A stretch of 64,000 bases of DNA from Agarilytica sp045430345 (lineage in GTDB: Bacteria; Pseudomonadota; Gammaproteobacteria; Pseudomonadales; Cellvibrionaceae). Location: assembly GCA_045430345.1 (NCBI GenBank), contig JAILXT010000001.1, positions 1,054,001 to 1,118,000 on the forward strand, in the 5' to 3' direction. Below, one piece after another: positions 15,019 through 23,247 of the stretch. The notes below the pieces were generated by a model that did no database searches, was not told the DNA's origin, and saw only the letters and a list, made by a program, of their open reading frames with translations. Every line of letters begins with the position of its first letter. Positions within the stretch are counted from its first letter, which is position 1. The translations under genes and the position numbers were made by a program.

Positions 15019-16515
15019 ATGAACATCCATGACATCTTTCAACAACTCGGCCAAGACGACACGATATTATCCGAGGGGGAAAATGTTGTATTTTCCCCCA
15101 TCAACGGAAATATTATTGCAAACATTCACTATCACGAAGTGAATGATGTAAATGCCGTTATCGATAAATCCCAGACCGCCTTTCAACACTGGCGACAAAT
15201 ACCGCCTCCCCGCAGGGGCGAACTTGTCCGGGTGTTCGGTAATAAACTCCGTGAACATAAAGCCACCTTGGGAAAACTCGTCACCATCGAATGTGGAAAG
15301 ATTTACCAAGAGGGGCTCGGTGAAGTACAAGAAATGATTGATATCTGTGATTTCGCCACAGGGCTATCTCGGCAGTTATATGGCTTAACCATTGCGTCAG
15401 AGCGCCCTGGCCATAAGATGCTAGAGCTTTGGCACCCTATGGGGCCTGTTGGTGTTATTTCCGCATTTAATTTTCCCGTTGCGGTATGGGCATGGAATGC
15501 TGCACTTGCCTGGGTATGTGGCAACAGTGTCGTTTGGAAACCTTCTGAAAAAACACCGCTCACCGCCCTCGCCTGCCATCAACTCTTTATGGATGCCTGT
15601 ACTGAACTCGACGATATCCCCGACAACCTAAGCCAAGTAATAGTCGGTGGTCCAGATCTAGGTGAAGCGTTGGTGCGAGATAAGCGCGTCCCTATCATTA
15701 GCGCTACCGGGAGTTGTGGCATGGGGCGTAAAGTCGGGCCAGCCGTTGCCCAACGCTTCGGCCGTTCAATTTTAGAACTCGGCGGAAACAACGCGGTAAT
15801 CGTTGCGCCAACCGCCGACTTAGAAATGGCGGCTAGGGGGATTCTATTTGGTGCTGTCGGCACCGCCGGACAACGCTGCACATCGACCCGGCGATTATTT
15901 GTCCACGAGCAAGTTTACGATATGCTTGTCTTATCGCTTCAAAAGTCTTATCAACATATCGTCGTTGGCAACCCTCTGCACGAAACCACATTGGTTGGCC
16001 CTTTAATTGATGCCAGCGCTTTCGACCAAATGCAAATTGCTATTCGTAAAGCGCAGGACTTAGGTGGGATAGTCCATGGTGGCGAGCGCTTGGATTTCCC
16101 CAATATGCCAGACGCTTACTACGTAAAACCCTGCATCATCGAAATGCCGAATAACAAACAAAGCATTCAGGATGAAACCTTCGCACCCATTCTCTACGTG
16201 TACCGCTATACCAATTTAGTCCAGGCGATACTTTTACAAAATGATGTTCCTCAGGGTTTATCGTCTTCCATATTTACTAACGATGTCCGAGAAGCGGAGC
16301 TTTTTTCATCTTCAGTAGGAAGTGATTGTGGTATCGCCAATATCAATATCGGCACAAGCGGTGCAGAAATTGGCGGCGCTTTTGGTGGAGAAAAAGAAAC
16401 GGGGGGCGGTCGAGAATCGGGTTCTGATGCATGGAAATCTTACATGCGCCGTATGACATCAACGATTAACTATTCATCAGAACTCCCCCTGGCTCAGGGA
16501 ATAAAATTTGATTAA
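15019..16515 (+). CDS. amaB: 2-aminoadipate semialdehyde dehydrogenase (ALDH7 family)
   Basis: A 498-aa aldehyde dehydrogenase of the antiquitin/ALDH7 type, which oxidises aminoadipate semialdehyde (piperideine-6-carboxylate) to 2-aminoadipate with NAD. Visible active-site residues are Asn151 in ISAFNFP, Lys174 in VWKPSEKTP, Glu253 in LELGGNN and the nucleophile Cys287 in GTAGQRCTSTRRL. The C-terminal EIGGAFGGEKETGGGRESGSDAWK is characteristic of the family. AGGAG precedes the ATG. Together with the dehydrogenase just upstream it forms a two-step lysine-to-aminoadipate route. The next genes of the pathway (aminoadipate aminotransferase) are not in the window and the glutaryl-CoA dehydrogenase behind it is dead. 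The gene symbol is by analogy to Pseudomonas. Confidence 0.85.
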   Translation: MNIHDIFQQLGQDDTILSEGENVVFSPINGNIIANIHYHEVNDVNAVIDKSQTAFQHWRQIPPPRRGELVRVFGNKLREHKATLGKLVTIECGKIYQEGLGEVQEMIDICDFATGLSRQLYGLTIASERPGHKMLELWHPMGPVGVISAFNFPVAVWAWNAALAWVCGNSVVWKPSEKTPLTALACHQLFMDACTELDDIPDNLSQVIVGGPDLGEALVRDKRVPIISATGSCGMGRKVGPAVAQRFGRSILELGGNNAVIVAPTADLEMAARGILFGAVGTAGQRCTSTRRLFVHEQVYDMLVLSLQKSYQHIVVGNPLHETTLVGPLIDASAFDQMQIAIRKAQDLGGIVHGGERLDFPNMPDAYYVKPCIIEMPNNKQSIQDETFAPILYVYRYTNLVQAILLQNDVPQGLSSSIFTNDVREAELFSSSVGSDCGIANINIGTSGAEIGGAFGGEKETGGGRESGSDAWKSYMRRMTSTINYSSELPLAQGIKFD

Positions 16516-16538
16516 TTCTCCTCAAAAAGGCTAAGCGC

Positions 16539-16784
16539 AATGAACACCACAAGTGGCCAAAATTTAATTGGGAAGATCCCTTCGATATTAAAGGACAACT
16601 CTGTACCGAAGAGCGGATAGTGCGTGACACAACTGGAAATGCAAAGTGAGATATATTAGGGTCGGAAAAATACCCCACCATGCGACATATGATGAACCTG
16701 GAAACCGTCAACACCTATGAAGGTACACACCATATCCACGCCCTAATTTTGGGGCGCGGCATCACAGGGCTCAGTGCTTTTTAA
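16539..16784 (+). pseudogene. gcdH: Internally deleted glutaryl-CoA dehydrogenase remnant
   Basis: In one reading frame from 16539 the DNA encodes KFNWEDPFDIKGQLCTEERI and VRDTTGNAK, matching the N-terminus of GcdH (FNWIDPLLLDQQLTEDERMVRD in homologues). After an in-frame TGA at 16647-16649 and 11 codons it continues RHMMNLETVNTYEGTHHI and HALILGRGITGLSAF, stop at 16782, matching the GcdH C-terminus. About 300 central residues holding the acyl-CoA dehydrogenase fold are missing. GcdH converts glutaryl-CoA to crotonyl-CoA in lysine degradation, so the remnant lies in its expected operon position. No start codon with a ribosome binding site is evident in this frame. Confidence 0.85.
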
Positions 16785-16795
16785 GCCCTTTTTTT
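16767..16795 (+). terminator. Terminator of the lysine-catabolic operon
   Basis: GGGCT (16767-16771) pairs with AGCCC (16784-16788), followed by seven Ts (16789-16795). It overlaps the stop codon of the gcdH remnant and would end transcription from the dehydrogenase genes. Confidence 0.65.
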
Positions 16796-16840
16796 AGCAC
16801 CTTTTTAATCTCTTTTTCAATCACCTATACGAAGCACCGC

Positions 16841-17485
16841 TCAGATATACGTCAATACCCGGCGGCCAGCAGCATTCTTCAGATTTGAATTTATTTTATT
16901 TGGGTGCGTTATTTTATCCCAGTCAGAGATTACCCCGCCTTTATTCAACAAATCGAAGTTATCAATACCCTTATTCGTGATGTTCAGAAAATCCGAAAGC
17001 GCTTTCACGCCGCCCGGTTGAGAAACGTCTATAGATAATAAATCTTGTGGTCGCGCCTTAAAATACTCATGCACACGATCACTATGAAGAGAAAACTTTT
17101 TAGATAGCACCTCATCAACAAGACATTGATCAAAAGGCACTGAGGGATCAAACACCCCGAACACTTCACGAAAACAGCGGGTAAACACCGGGTGAAATGC
17201 ATTCTGATCTCGCGTCCCCCTCTCTTCAATTTTGCCTAACAGTGTTTTGATAGAGGGCAGCCACGACCTCTCTTCACGGGACAAATATATAAATTTTGAG
17301 CCAGGGAAACACTGATCTAATGTTTCAAACTCATGAAAAACAGGCGTATCGCCGACAACGTCTGCGCGATCAAACGCAGCATCGGTGTATGCAGTATGCG
17401 CTACCTTATATCCGAGCTTTAAAAACGCAGCACAGACGCTTGTGGTCCCTGTTCGGGGCAGGCCAATAACAAATATTTTTCTCAT
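16841..17485 (-). CDS. Sulfotransferase family protein
   Basis: A 214-aa protein with the 5'-phosphosulfate-binding loop GLPRTGTTS at 8-16 and a 3'-phosphate-binding region FIYLSREERSWLPS, the two PAPS-binding motifs of sulfotransferases. It is the small bacterial form that resembles the sulfotransferase family PF17784 more than aryl sulfotransferases. It would transfer sulfate from PAPS to an unidentified hydroxyl group. It is a single gene, divergent from the P-type ATPase and convergent with the lysine operon, so context gives no substrate. The Cys-rich middle (RCFREVFGVFDPSVPFDQC) is not a known motif. Confidence 0.8.
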   Translation of the reverse strand: MRKIFVIGLPRTGTTSVCAAFLKLGYKVAHTAYTDAAFDRADVVGDTPVFHEFETLDQCFPGSKFIYLSREERSWLPSIKTLLGKIEERGTRDQNAFHPVFTRCFREVFGVFDPSVPFDQCLVDEVLSKKFSLHSDRVHEYFKARPQDLLSIDVSQPGGVKALSDFLNITNKGIDNFDLLNKGGVISDWDKITHPNKINSNLKNAAGRRVLTYI

Positions 17486-17674
17486 ATATATTAAGCTAAA
17501 GAGATACGAAAAAAGCAGTTTTGAATGAGGCTCAATACTTGAGACAAATCAAAACAGCGTAGTATGGGCGCCATTAGTCACATAATCCATATACGATTAT
17601 CATTTTATTGATTGTACTATTGAACAGATATAAACAATCAGCTAACTGTACTTCATCACCAATAGCGCCCACCT

Positions 17675-20302
17675 ATGACTGCAACGACCATTCCTGCGGG
17701 ACTCTCTGAGGCTGAAGCAAATAAGCGCCTTTCACAGTATGGCGCCAATATTTTACCCGAACCTCCTATGCCGGGCGTTTTACGTATTTTTTTTCACCAA
17801 TTCCTTAGCCCCTTTATTTATATATTAGTGATTGCTGCAGTCGCCTCCTTCGCCCTATCGCATATTGCGAGTGGGGTGTTTATTGTCGCTGTACTGATAC
17901 TCAATGCCACCATTGGGACACTGCAAGAATATTCCGCACAACGCTCTGCTAGCGCCTTACGTAACATGGTGCGAGGCGTAACGCATGTTATGCGCGACGG
18001 CATCGGGCAAAAAATAGATGTGGAAAAACTTGTGCCTGACGATCTCATTTTACTGTCGTCTGGCGATAAAGTGCCCGCCGACATTCGGCTGGTAAGGAGC
18101 CAGAATTTAGCTGTCGATGAATCCATGCTCACGGGGGAATCTTTAGCGGTCAGTAAAAGCGCTGAAATAAAACATCTCGAAACCCCGACCATCAGTGAAC
18201 GCACCAACGAATGTTTTGCCGGTACCATCATTACCCACGGCCGAGCACACGGCATCGTCACGGCAACAGGTATACGAACAGAGATAGGCTCTATCGCAGA
18301 ACATGTCGGTGCTGAGCGCATATCTGAACCCCCGCTAATGATTCGTATACGGCGCTTTACTTATCAGGTCGCTTTAGCCATTCTCATGGCCATTACCTTG
18401 CTCGCCGCGATCATGCTAATTAAAGGCGGCTATACCGTTCAGGGTATTCTTTTAATGGCCATCGGGCTGGTAGTCTCAACCATTCCAGAAGGCTTGCCCG
18501 CAGCATTAACGGTATCGTTGGCCATTGGTATGCGCCGAATGGCGAGGCGCAATGTCATCATCCGCAAACTCGTCGCCGTAGAGGCCTTGGGCTCCTGCAC
18601 ATTTATTTGCTCGGATAAAACCGGCACCCTCACAGTAAATGAGTTAACCATACGGGAAGCCCTGCTCCCAAATGGCAACCACTTTGAAATACACGGGGAA
18701 GGCGTCAGTTCCGGCGGAAAAATTATTGGCGACAACATAGAACAGCTTCGCGAACTGTGTGTTACTGGCGTATTGGCAAACGAAAGCCACTTGGATTATT
18801 CCGGTGGTGAATGGGTGTCGGATGGCGATATCGTCGACGTAGCATTTTTGGTATTTGCCAAAAAGCTGGGGCTATCGCTCAGTCAAACCGCCCGCGACCT
18901 AAACCAAGTTGAGTTGATTCCCTACGAGTCTGAACGCGCATTTAGCGGAAGCCTAAACAAAAGCGGCGATAAACACATTGTTTATGTAAAAGGTAGCCCT
19001 GAAAAAATTCTTAGCATGTCTTCCCACATGCTCTGCCATGGAAAAGCCTTACCCATTGACACCCCTCGTATTGAACGACAATTTGAGCAATTGGCTGAAA
19101 GAGGTTTCCGTGTCATTGCTTTGGCTCATCGAGAAGCTAGCGACGGCAGCGCGTTAGACAACCTCAACAATATGATATTTCTTGGCATGGTCGCCATGAT
19201 CGATCCGGTGAGGCCGGAAGCGAAAGAGGCCATTCGACGCTGCATAACAGGGGGTATTCAAGTCGCGATGGTCACCGGGGACCACCCCGCGACGGCAAAA
19301 GCAATTGCGATTGAATTGGGTATGTGTGATAGCGCAAGTACCCCCGTGACAGGAATCGGTATTCGTGATGCCATTGCGAAAGGTCAAGACGCCGCAGAAG
19401 CGCTCATCTTACCCGCCAGAGTATTTGCGCGTATTGAACCACAACAAAAAGAATATATTGTTGAGACTTTTATGAAGCACGGCCATTTTGTTGCCGTAAC
19501 CGGAGACGGCGTAAACGATGCGCCAGCAATGCGAGGCTCGAATGTCGGCATCGCCATGGGTAAACGCGGGACTGACGTCGCACGCGAGACCGCAGACCTT
19601 ATCATTGCCGACGATAACTTTTCCTCCATTGTAAACGGCGTCGAAGAAGGTCGAGTCGTGTACAACAATATACGTAAGGTGATTGCCCTGCTGATCGCTA
19701 CGGGCTTCTCAGCGATACTATTGTTTTTTGGCTGTGTCGCCGCCGGATTGCCCATGCCAATGACCGCCATTCAACTCTTATGGCTAAACCTCGTTGCCAA
19801 TGGACTACAAGACGTTGCACTTGCCTTCGAGCCAAAAGAAGGTGGAGAACTCGATACAAAACCACGTTCGCCCAGTGAGCCTATTTTTAACAAGCGTATT
19901 ATCGAGTACGTGTTGTTAACGGGCTGTGTGATGGGAGGCCTAGCATTTTCGGTGTATTTTATACTGACCAAACAGGGCCTCTCGTTAGATGCTGCGCGTA
20001 ATCTCACACTTATGCTGATGGTCTTGTTTGGCAATATTCACGCTTTGAATAGCCGCTCAGAAACCCGTTCTATTTTTTCAATTCCATTAATGAGCAACAT
20101 ATTTCTAATACTTGCCATTCCCCTTGCACAGATTATACATATATCCGCAATGTACATTCCTGGGGTCAATACTGTGCTTGGGTTACAGCCAATCAGCCTT
20201 AACCAATGGGGAGTATTGTTACTCATCGCACTTTGCTTATTAATTATTGTGGAGGCGTACAAATACTGGCACCGCTACAGAAATAAAACGCATACCCTGT
20301 GA
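17675..20302 (+). CDS. P-type cation-transporting ATPase (type II, Ca2+/Na+-like)
   Basis: An 875-aa ion pump of the inner membrane. It has the N-terminal cation ATPase domain (AGLSEAEANKRLSQYGANIL), the actuator loop TGES at 153-156, M4 PEGLP at 271-275, the phosphorylated Asp314 in SDKTGTLT, MVTGDHPATA, and GDGVNDAP near 610. The C-terminal domain comes after M4-M6, with about ten membrane spans overall. M4 PEGLP is usual for Ca2+ pumps. M6 reads LLWLNLVANGLQDVALAFEP, where SERCA has NLVTDG, so the key acidic residue is Asn and ion specificity cannot be assigned with confidence. No ion-responsive regulator sits beside it. Start ATG 17675 has only a poor ribosome binding site. Confidence 0.85.
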   Translation: MTATTIPAGLSEAEANKRLSQYGANILPEPPMPGVLRIFFHQFLSPFIYILVIAAVASFALSHIASGVFIVAVLILNATIGTLQEYSAQRSASALRNMVRGVTHVMRDGIGQKIDVEKLVPDDLILLSSGDKVPADIRLVRSQNLAVDESMLTGESLAVSKSAEIKHLETPTISERTNECFAGTIITHGRAHGIVTATGIRTEIGSIAEHVGAERISEPPLMIRIRRFTYQVALAILMAITLLAAIMLIKGGYTVQGILLMAIGLVVSTIPEGLPAALTVSLAIGMRRMARRNVIIRKLVAVEALGSCTFICSDKTGTLTVNELTIREALLPNGNHFEIHGEGVSSGGKIIGDNIEQLRELCVTGVLANESHLDYSGGEWVSDGDIVDVAFLVFAKKLGLSLSQTARDLNQVELIPYESERAFSGSLNKSGDKHIVYVKGSPEKILSMSSHMLCHGKALPIDTPRIERQFEQLAERGFRVIALAHREASDGSALDNLNNMIFLGMVAMIDPVRPEAKEAIRRCITGGIQVAMVTGDHPATAKAIAIELGMCDSASTPVTGIGIRDAIAKGQDAAEALILPARVFARIEPQQKEYIVETFMKHGHFVAVTGDGVNDAPAMRGSNVGIAMGKRGTDVARETADLIIADDNFSSIVNGVEEGRVVYNNIRKVIALLIATGFSAILLFFGCVAAGLPMPMTAIQLLWLNLVANGLQDVALAFEPKEGGELDTKPRSPSEPIFNKRIIEYVLLTGCVMGGLAFSVYFILTKQGLSLDAARNLTLMLMVLFGNIHALNSRSETRSIFSIPLMSNIFLILAIPLAQIIHISAMYIPGVNTVLGLQPISLNQWGVLLLIALCLLIIVEAYKYWHRYRNKTHTL

Positions 20303-20618
20303 TATACAGTTACCCTGCACGGGCGGCTGGTATAGGAAAATCATCATAATATGGGCTGGATGAAAGCACGCGCGCCTTATCGATCAGCTAAAGGCTCAAG
20401 TATTTTCGGATACTCTGAGACGAGGCGATGCAAGATTACCTAAATATTTGAACACTATCTTATCTACGCGCTTATCCCTGCTATACCAATAGCCTCATAA
20501 AAACATGCTTGACTTCAACCGCCCTCCATACCAACATATGCATATCCGTATATTCATATTTTAGTAACTCATTAGATTGTTCTAATTAATAGGCGCTCCC
20601 ACAGAGGGTAAAGACTTC
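20303..20618 (+). promoter_or_regulatory. arsR operator: Intergenic region with candidate ArsR operator
   Basis: Two features precede arsR. One is an AT-rich imperfect repeat, CATATGCATATCCGTATA then TTCATATT, around 20534-20560. The other is a perfect 6-bp inverted repeat ATTAGA-ttgt-TCTAAT at 20571-20586, 33 bases before the ATG. ArsR repressors bind such AT-rich dyads overlapping their own promoters and release on binding arsenite. Which repeat is the operator cannot be decided by eye. Nothing else is visible in the stretch after the ATPase gene. Confidence 0.45.
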
Positions 20619-20954
20619 ATGATCGAGCCGAGCCAGTTCTTTAAATGCATTTCCGATGAAACCCGCCTACACGCAACATTGCTTATTCTCCTGGAGGGTG
20701 AACTGTGCGTATGCGAACTGGTGGAAGCCCTTGACGACAGCCAGCCAAAAATTTCCCGCCACCTTGCGCAATTACGTAATTGCGGCGTGCTTGATGATGT
20801 AAGGCGAAGCCAATGGGTCTTCTATTCGATCTCAAAGGGCCTGCCAGAGTGGGCACGCCAGATCATACAAGCAGCCGCCGAAGGAAGCGCAAGCTCGCTC
20901 AAGCGCCTTCAAAAAAATTTAAAATCCATGAAAAACCGACCTAATTGTTGTTAA
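20619..20954 (+). CDS. arsR: ArsR/SmtB-family arsenite-responsive repressor
   Basis: A 111-aa winged-helix repressor. The metalloid site ELCVCEL has Cys30 and Cys32 at the start of the DNA-recognition region (VCELVEALDDSQPKISRHLAQLRNCGVL), as in the E. coli-type alpha3 site. A C-terminal NCC pair could provide the third thiol. It is the first gene of the ars operon, followed after 10 bp by arsC. It represses the operon until arsenite or antimonite binds. Confidence 0.95.
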   Translation: MIEPSQFFKCISDETRLHATLLILLEGELCVCELVEALDDSQPKISRHLAQLRNCGVLDDVRRSQWVFYSISKGLPEWARQIIQAAAEGSASSLKRLQKNLKSMKNRPNCC

Positions 20955-20964
20955 TGAGCTGAAT

Positions 20965-21438
20965 ATGAAAATTCTTTACATTTGTACTCACAACCGATGT
21001 CGCAGCATTTTAAGTGAAGCGATTACAAATCATATGAGCGATGGACGAATGCTCGCCTACAGCGCGGGCAGCCAACCGGTTGGAGAAGTCCACCCTCTTT
21101 CGCTGAAATACCTTGCAGAAAAAAATATTTCGACTTCTGGGCTAAGGAGCCAATCCTGGGATGATTTCGAAGCCGAACAACCGGATATCGTGGTGACGGT
21201 GTGCGACAGTGCCGCCGCTGAAGTTTGCCCCGTATGGTTTGGCGATACTGTTAAAGTCCACTGGGGCTTACCCGACCCCTCCAAACTTCAAGGCACCGAA
21301 GCTGAAATTCGTGATGCGTTTTACGCGGTGATGGAAACCATTGAACAGCGCGTGGAAAAACTACTAGAAACGGATCTTGCGCCGCTTTCTAAAGCCGAAC
21401 GTCAATCTATATTAAATCACATAGCTGAGGAGCAATAA
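20965..21438 (+). CDS. arsC: Arsenate reductase, low-molecular-weight phosphatase type
   Basis: A 157-aa enzyme that reduces arsenate to arsenite. The P-loop CX5R is C7THNRCR13, followed by S14. Cys80 and Cys88 in VTVCDSAAAEVCPVWFG correspond to the redox cascade Cys pair of the thioredoxin-coupled ArsC class (Cys10/82/89 in the S. aureus enzyme). The general acid Asp104 lies in GLPDPS. The spacing to acr3 is only 2 bp, showing tight operon coupling: the arsenite produced is the substrate of the Acr3 pump. Confidence 0.92.
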   Translation: MKILYICTHNRCRSILSEAITNHMSDGRMLAYSAGSQPVGEVHPLSLKYLAEKNISTSGLRSQSWDDFEAEQPDIVVTVCDSAAAEVCPVWFGDTVKVHWGLPDPSKLQGTEAEIRDAFYAVMETIEQRVEKLLETDLAPLSKAERQSILNHIAEEQ

Positions 21439-21440
21439 CA

Positions 21441-22463
21441 ATGGGTTTATTTGAACGTTATCTTTCTCTGTGGGTAGGTCTGTGTATAGCTGCTGGAGTT
21501 TTACTTGGGAACCTCTCTCCAGACTTATTCCACTGGTTTGCATCTTTGGAAGTTGCGCACGTCAATATTCCCGTTGCGATTTTCATCTGGGTAATGATTT
21601 ACCCGATGATGATTCAGGTAGATTTTTCTTCAATCAAAGATATTGGAAAAAAACCCAAGGGTTTGATTTTAACGCTTGTGATTAACTGGTTGATCAAGCC
21701 TTTTACGATGGCGGCTCTGGGCTGGCTATTTTTTCGTGTGCTCTTTGTCGATTTAGTTGATCCGCAAACGGCTACTGAGTATATAGCGGGAATGATCTTA
21801 TTGGGAGTTGCGCCTTGTACGGCAATGGTATTTGTCTGGAGCCATTTAACCAAAGGCGACGCTAACTACACGCTTGTGCAAGTCTCGGTGAACGACTTGA
21901 TTATGATTTTTGCCTTTGCCCCCATTGCTGCTTTTTTATTGGGCGTCAGCGATGTCACCGTACCGTGGGATACCCTTCTCCTCTCTGTTGTACTTTATGT
22001 CGTAATTCCCCTGGTGGCGGGTGTTATTACACGTAAAATATTAGACTCCAAACAAGATCATTCCCGTTTGAATCATTTTATTCAAACATTAAAACCTATA
22101 TCTATTGCGGGTCTTTTGGCAACGGTAGTTTTGTTGTTTGGCTTCCAGGCCGAAACCATTCTGGCCAAACCACTTGCGATTGTGTTGATCGCGATTCCTT
22201 TACTGATTCAAACCTACGGCATTTTCGCCATCGCGTACGCAGCAGCGAAAGGCCTAAAATTACCGCACAACATCGCAGCGCCGGCATGTATGATCGGTAC
22301 ATCCAATTTTTTTGAATTGGCGGTGGCCGTTGCCATTTCGCTCTTTGGCTTACAGTCTGGCGCGGCTCTGGCAACAGTGGTTGGCGTATTGGTAGAAGTG
22401 CCCGTGATGTTAAGTCTTGTCGCATTCACAAACAAAACACAACATTGGTTTAGTCAGGATTAA
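21441..22463 (+). CDS. acr3: Arsenite efflux permease, ACR3 family
   Basis: A 340-aa inner-membrane protein with about ten hydrophobic segments. The ACR3 hallmark GVAPCTAMVFVWSHL carries the essential Cys126, and the second conserved half is PACMIGTSNFFELAVAVAISLFG. It exports arsenite (and in some members antimonite) using the proton motive force. It belongs to the ACR3 (bile-acid/arsenite symporter) fold rather than ArsB. It is flanked by arsC and arsH at 2 and 6 bp. Confidence 0.95.
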   Translation: MGLFERYLSLWVGLCIAAGVLLGNLSPDLFHWFASLEVAHVNIPVAIFIWVMIYPMMIQVDFSSIKDIGKKPKGLILTLVINWLIKPFTMAALGWLFFRVLFVDLVDPQTATEYIAGMILLGVAPCTAMVFVWSHLTKGDANYTLVQVSVNDLIMIFAFAPIAAFLLGVSDVTVPWDTLLLSVVLYVVIPLVAGVITRKILDSKQDHSRLNHFIQTLKPISIAGLLATVVLLFGFQAETILAKPLAIVLIAIPLLIQTYGIFAIAYAAAKGLKLPHNIAAPACMIGTSNFFELAVAVAISLFGLQSGAALATVVGVLVEVPVMLSLVAFTNKTQHWFSQD

Positions 22464-22469
22464 AACTGT

Positions 22470-23186
22470 ATGAACGATTTGGACCTACCGAATATAGATC
22501 AGGAATGTTTACACGCGATTGATCACGATAAATTATTCGACCCTGAACGAAGCCAGCATAAACCGAAAATTTTGTTACTCTATGGGTCATTAAGGACACG
22601 CTCGTTTAGCCGGCTTGCCATCGAAGAAGCGGCTCGCATCTTAGAATACTTTGGCGCCGAGGTGCGCACATTCAACCCTTCGGGCTTACCTCTTCCTGAT
22701 GACGCGGATGAAGAACATCCCAAAGTGCAGGAGTTAAGGGAAATGGCCGTATGGAGCGAAGGAATGGTGTGGTGCAGCCCTGAACGTCATGGCGCCATGA
22801 CTGGCATCATGAAAGCCCAGATCGATTGGATCCCTCTCGCGCTACAAGGTATACGGCCTACCCAGGGAAAAACGCTTGCCGTGATGCAAGTATGTGGCGG
22901 CTCTCAGTCTTTTAATGTCGTCAACCAAATGCGGATTTTGGGCCGCTGGATGCGTATGGTCACCATACCAAATCAATCATCCATACCCAAAGCCTGGCTG
23001 GAATTCGAGGAGGAGGATCGAATGAAGCCTTCTTCGTACTATGACCGTATTGTTGACGTGATGGAAGAGTTGGTAAAATTTACCTTGTTAGTACGTGATC
23101 GCAGCGATTATCTTGTCGACCGGTATTCTGAGCGCAAGGAAACTACGCAAGAATTTAGGAAACGTATCGATCAGCGCGCTAAATAA
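22470..23186 (+). CDS. arsH: ArsH, NADPH-dependent FMN reductase
   Basis: A 238-aa flavoprotein with LLYGSLRTRSFSRLAIEEAARIL (the FMN-binding Gly-Ser-x-Arg loop) and WCSPERHGAMTGIMKAQIDWIPL, both typical of ArsH. ArsH oxidises trivalent organoarsenicals and acts as an NADPH:FMN oxidoreductase. It is the last gene of arsR-arsC-acr3-arsH. No clear terminator follows, but the next gene has its own ribosome binding site 60 bp on and no evident role in arsenic resistance. Confidence 0.93.
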   Translation: MNDLDLPNIDQECLHAIDHDKLFDPERSQHKPKILLLYGSLRTRSFSRLAIEEAARILEYFGAEVRTFNPSGLPLPDDADEEHPKVQELREMAVWSEGMVWCSPERHGAMTGIMKAQIDWIPLALQGIRPTQGKTLAVMQVCGGSQSFNVVNQMRILGRWMRMVTIPNQSSIPKAWLEFEEEDRMKPSSYYDRIVDVMEELVKFTLLVRDRSDYLVDRYSERKETTQEFRKRIDQRAK

Positions 23187-23247
23187 CGTGGGGAGCTATA
23201 CAGCGGCAAGAGTAGTCTTGTCGCCAGTAAAATAACAAGGGGACATC

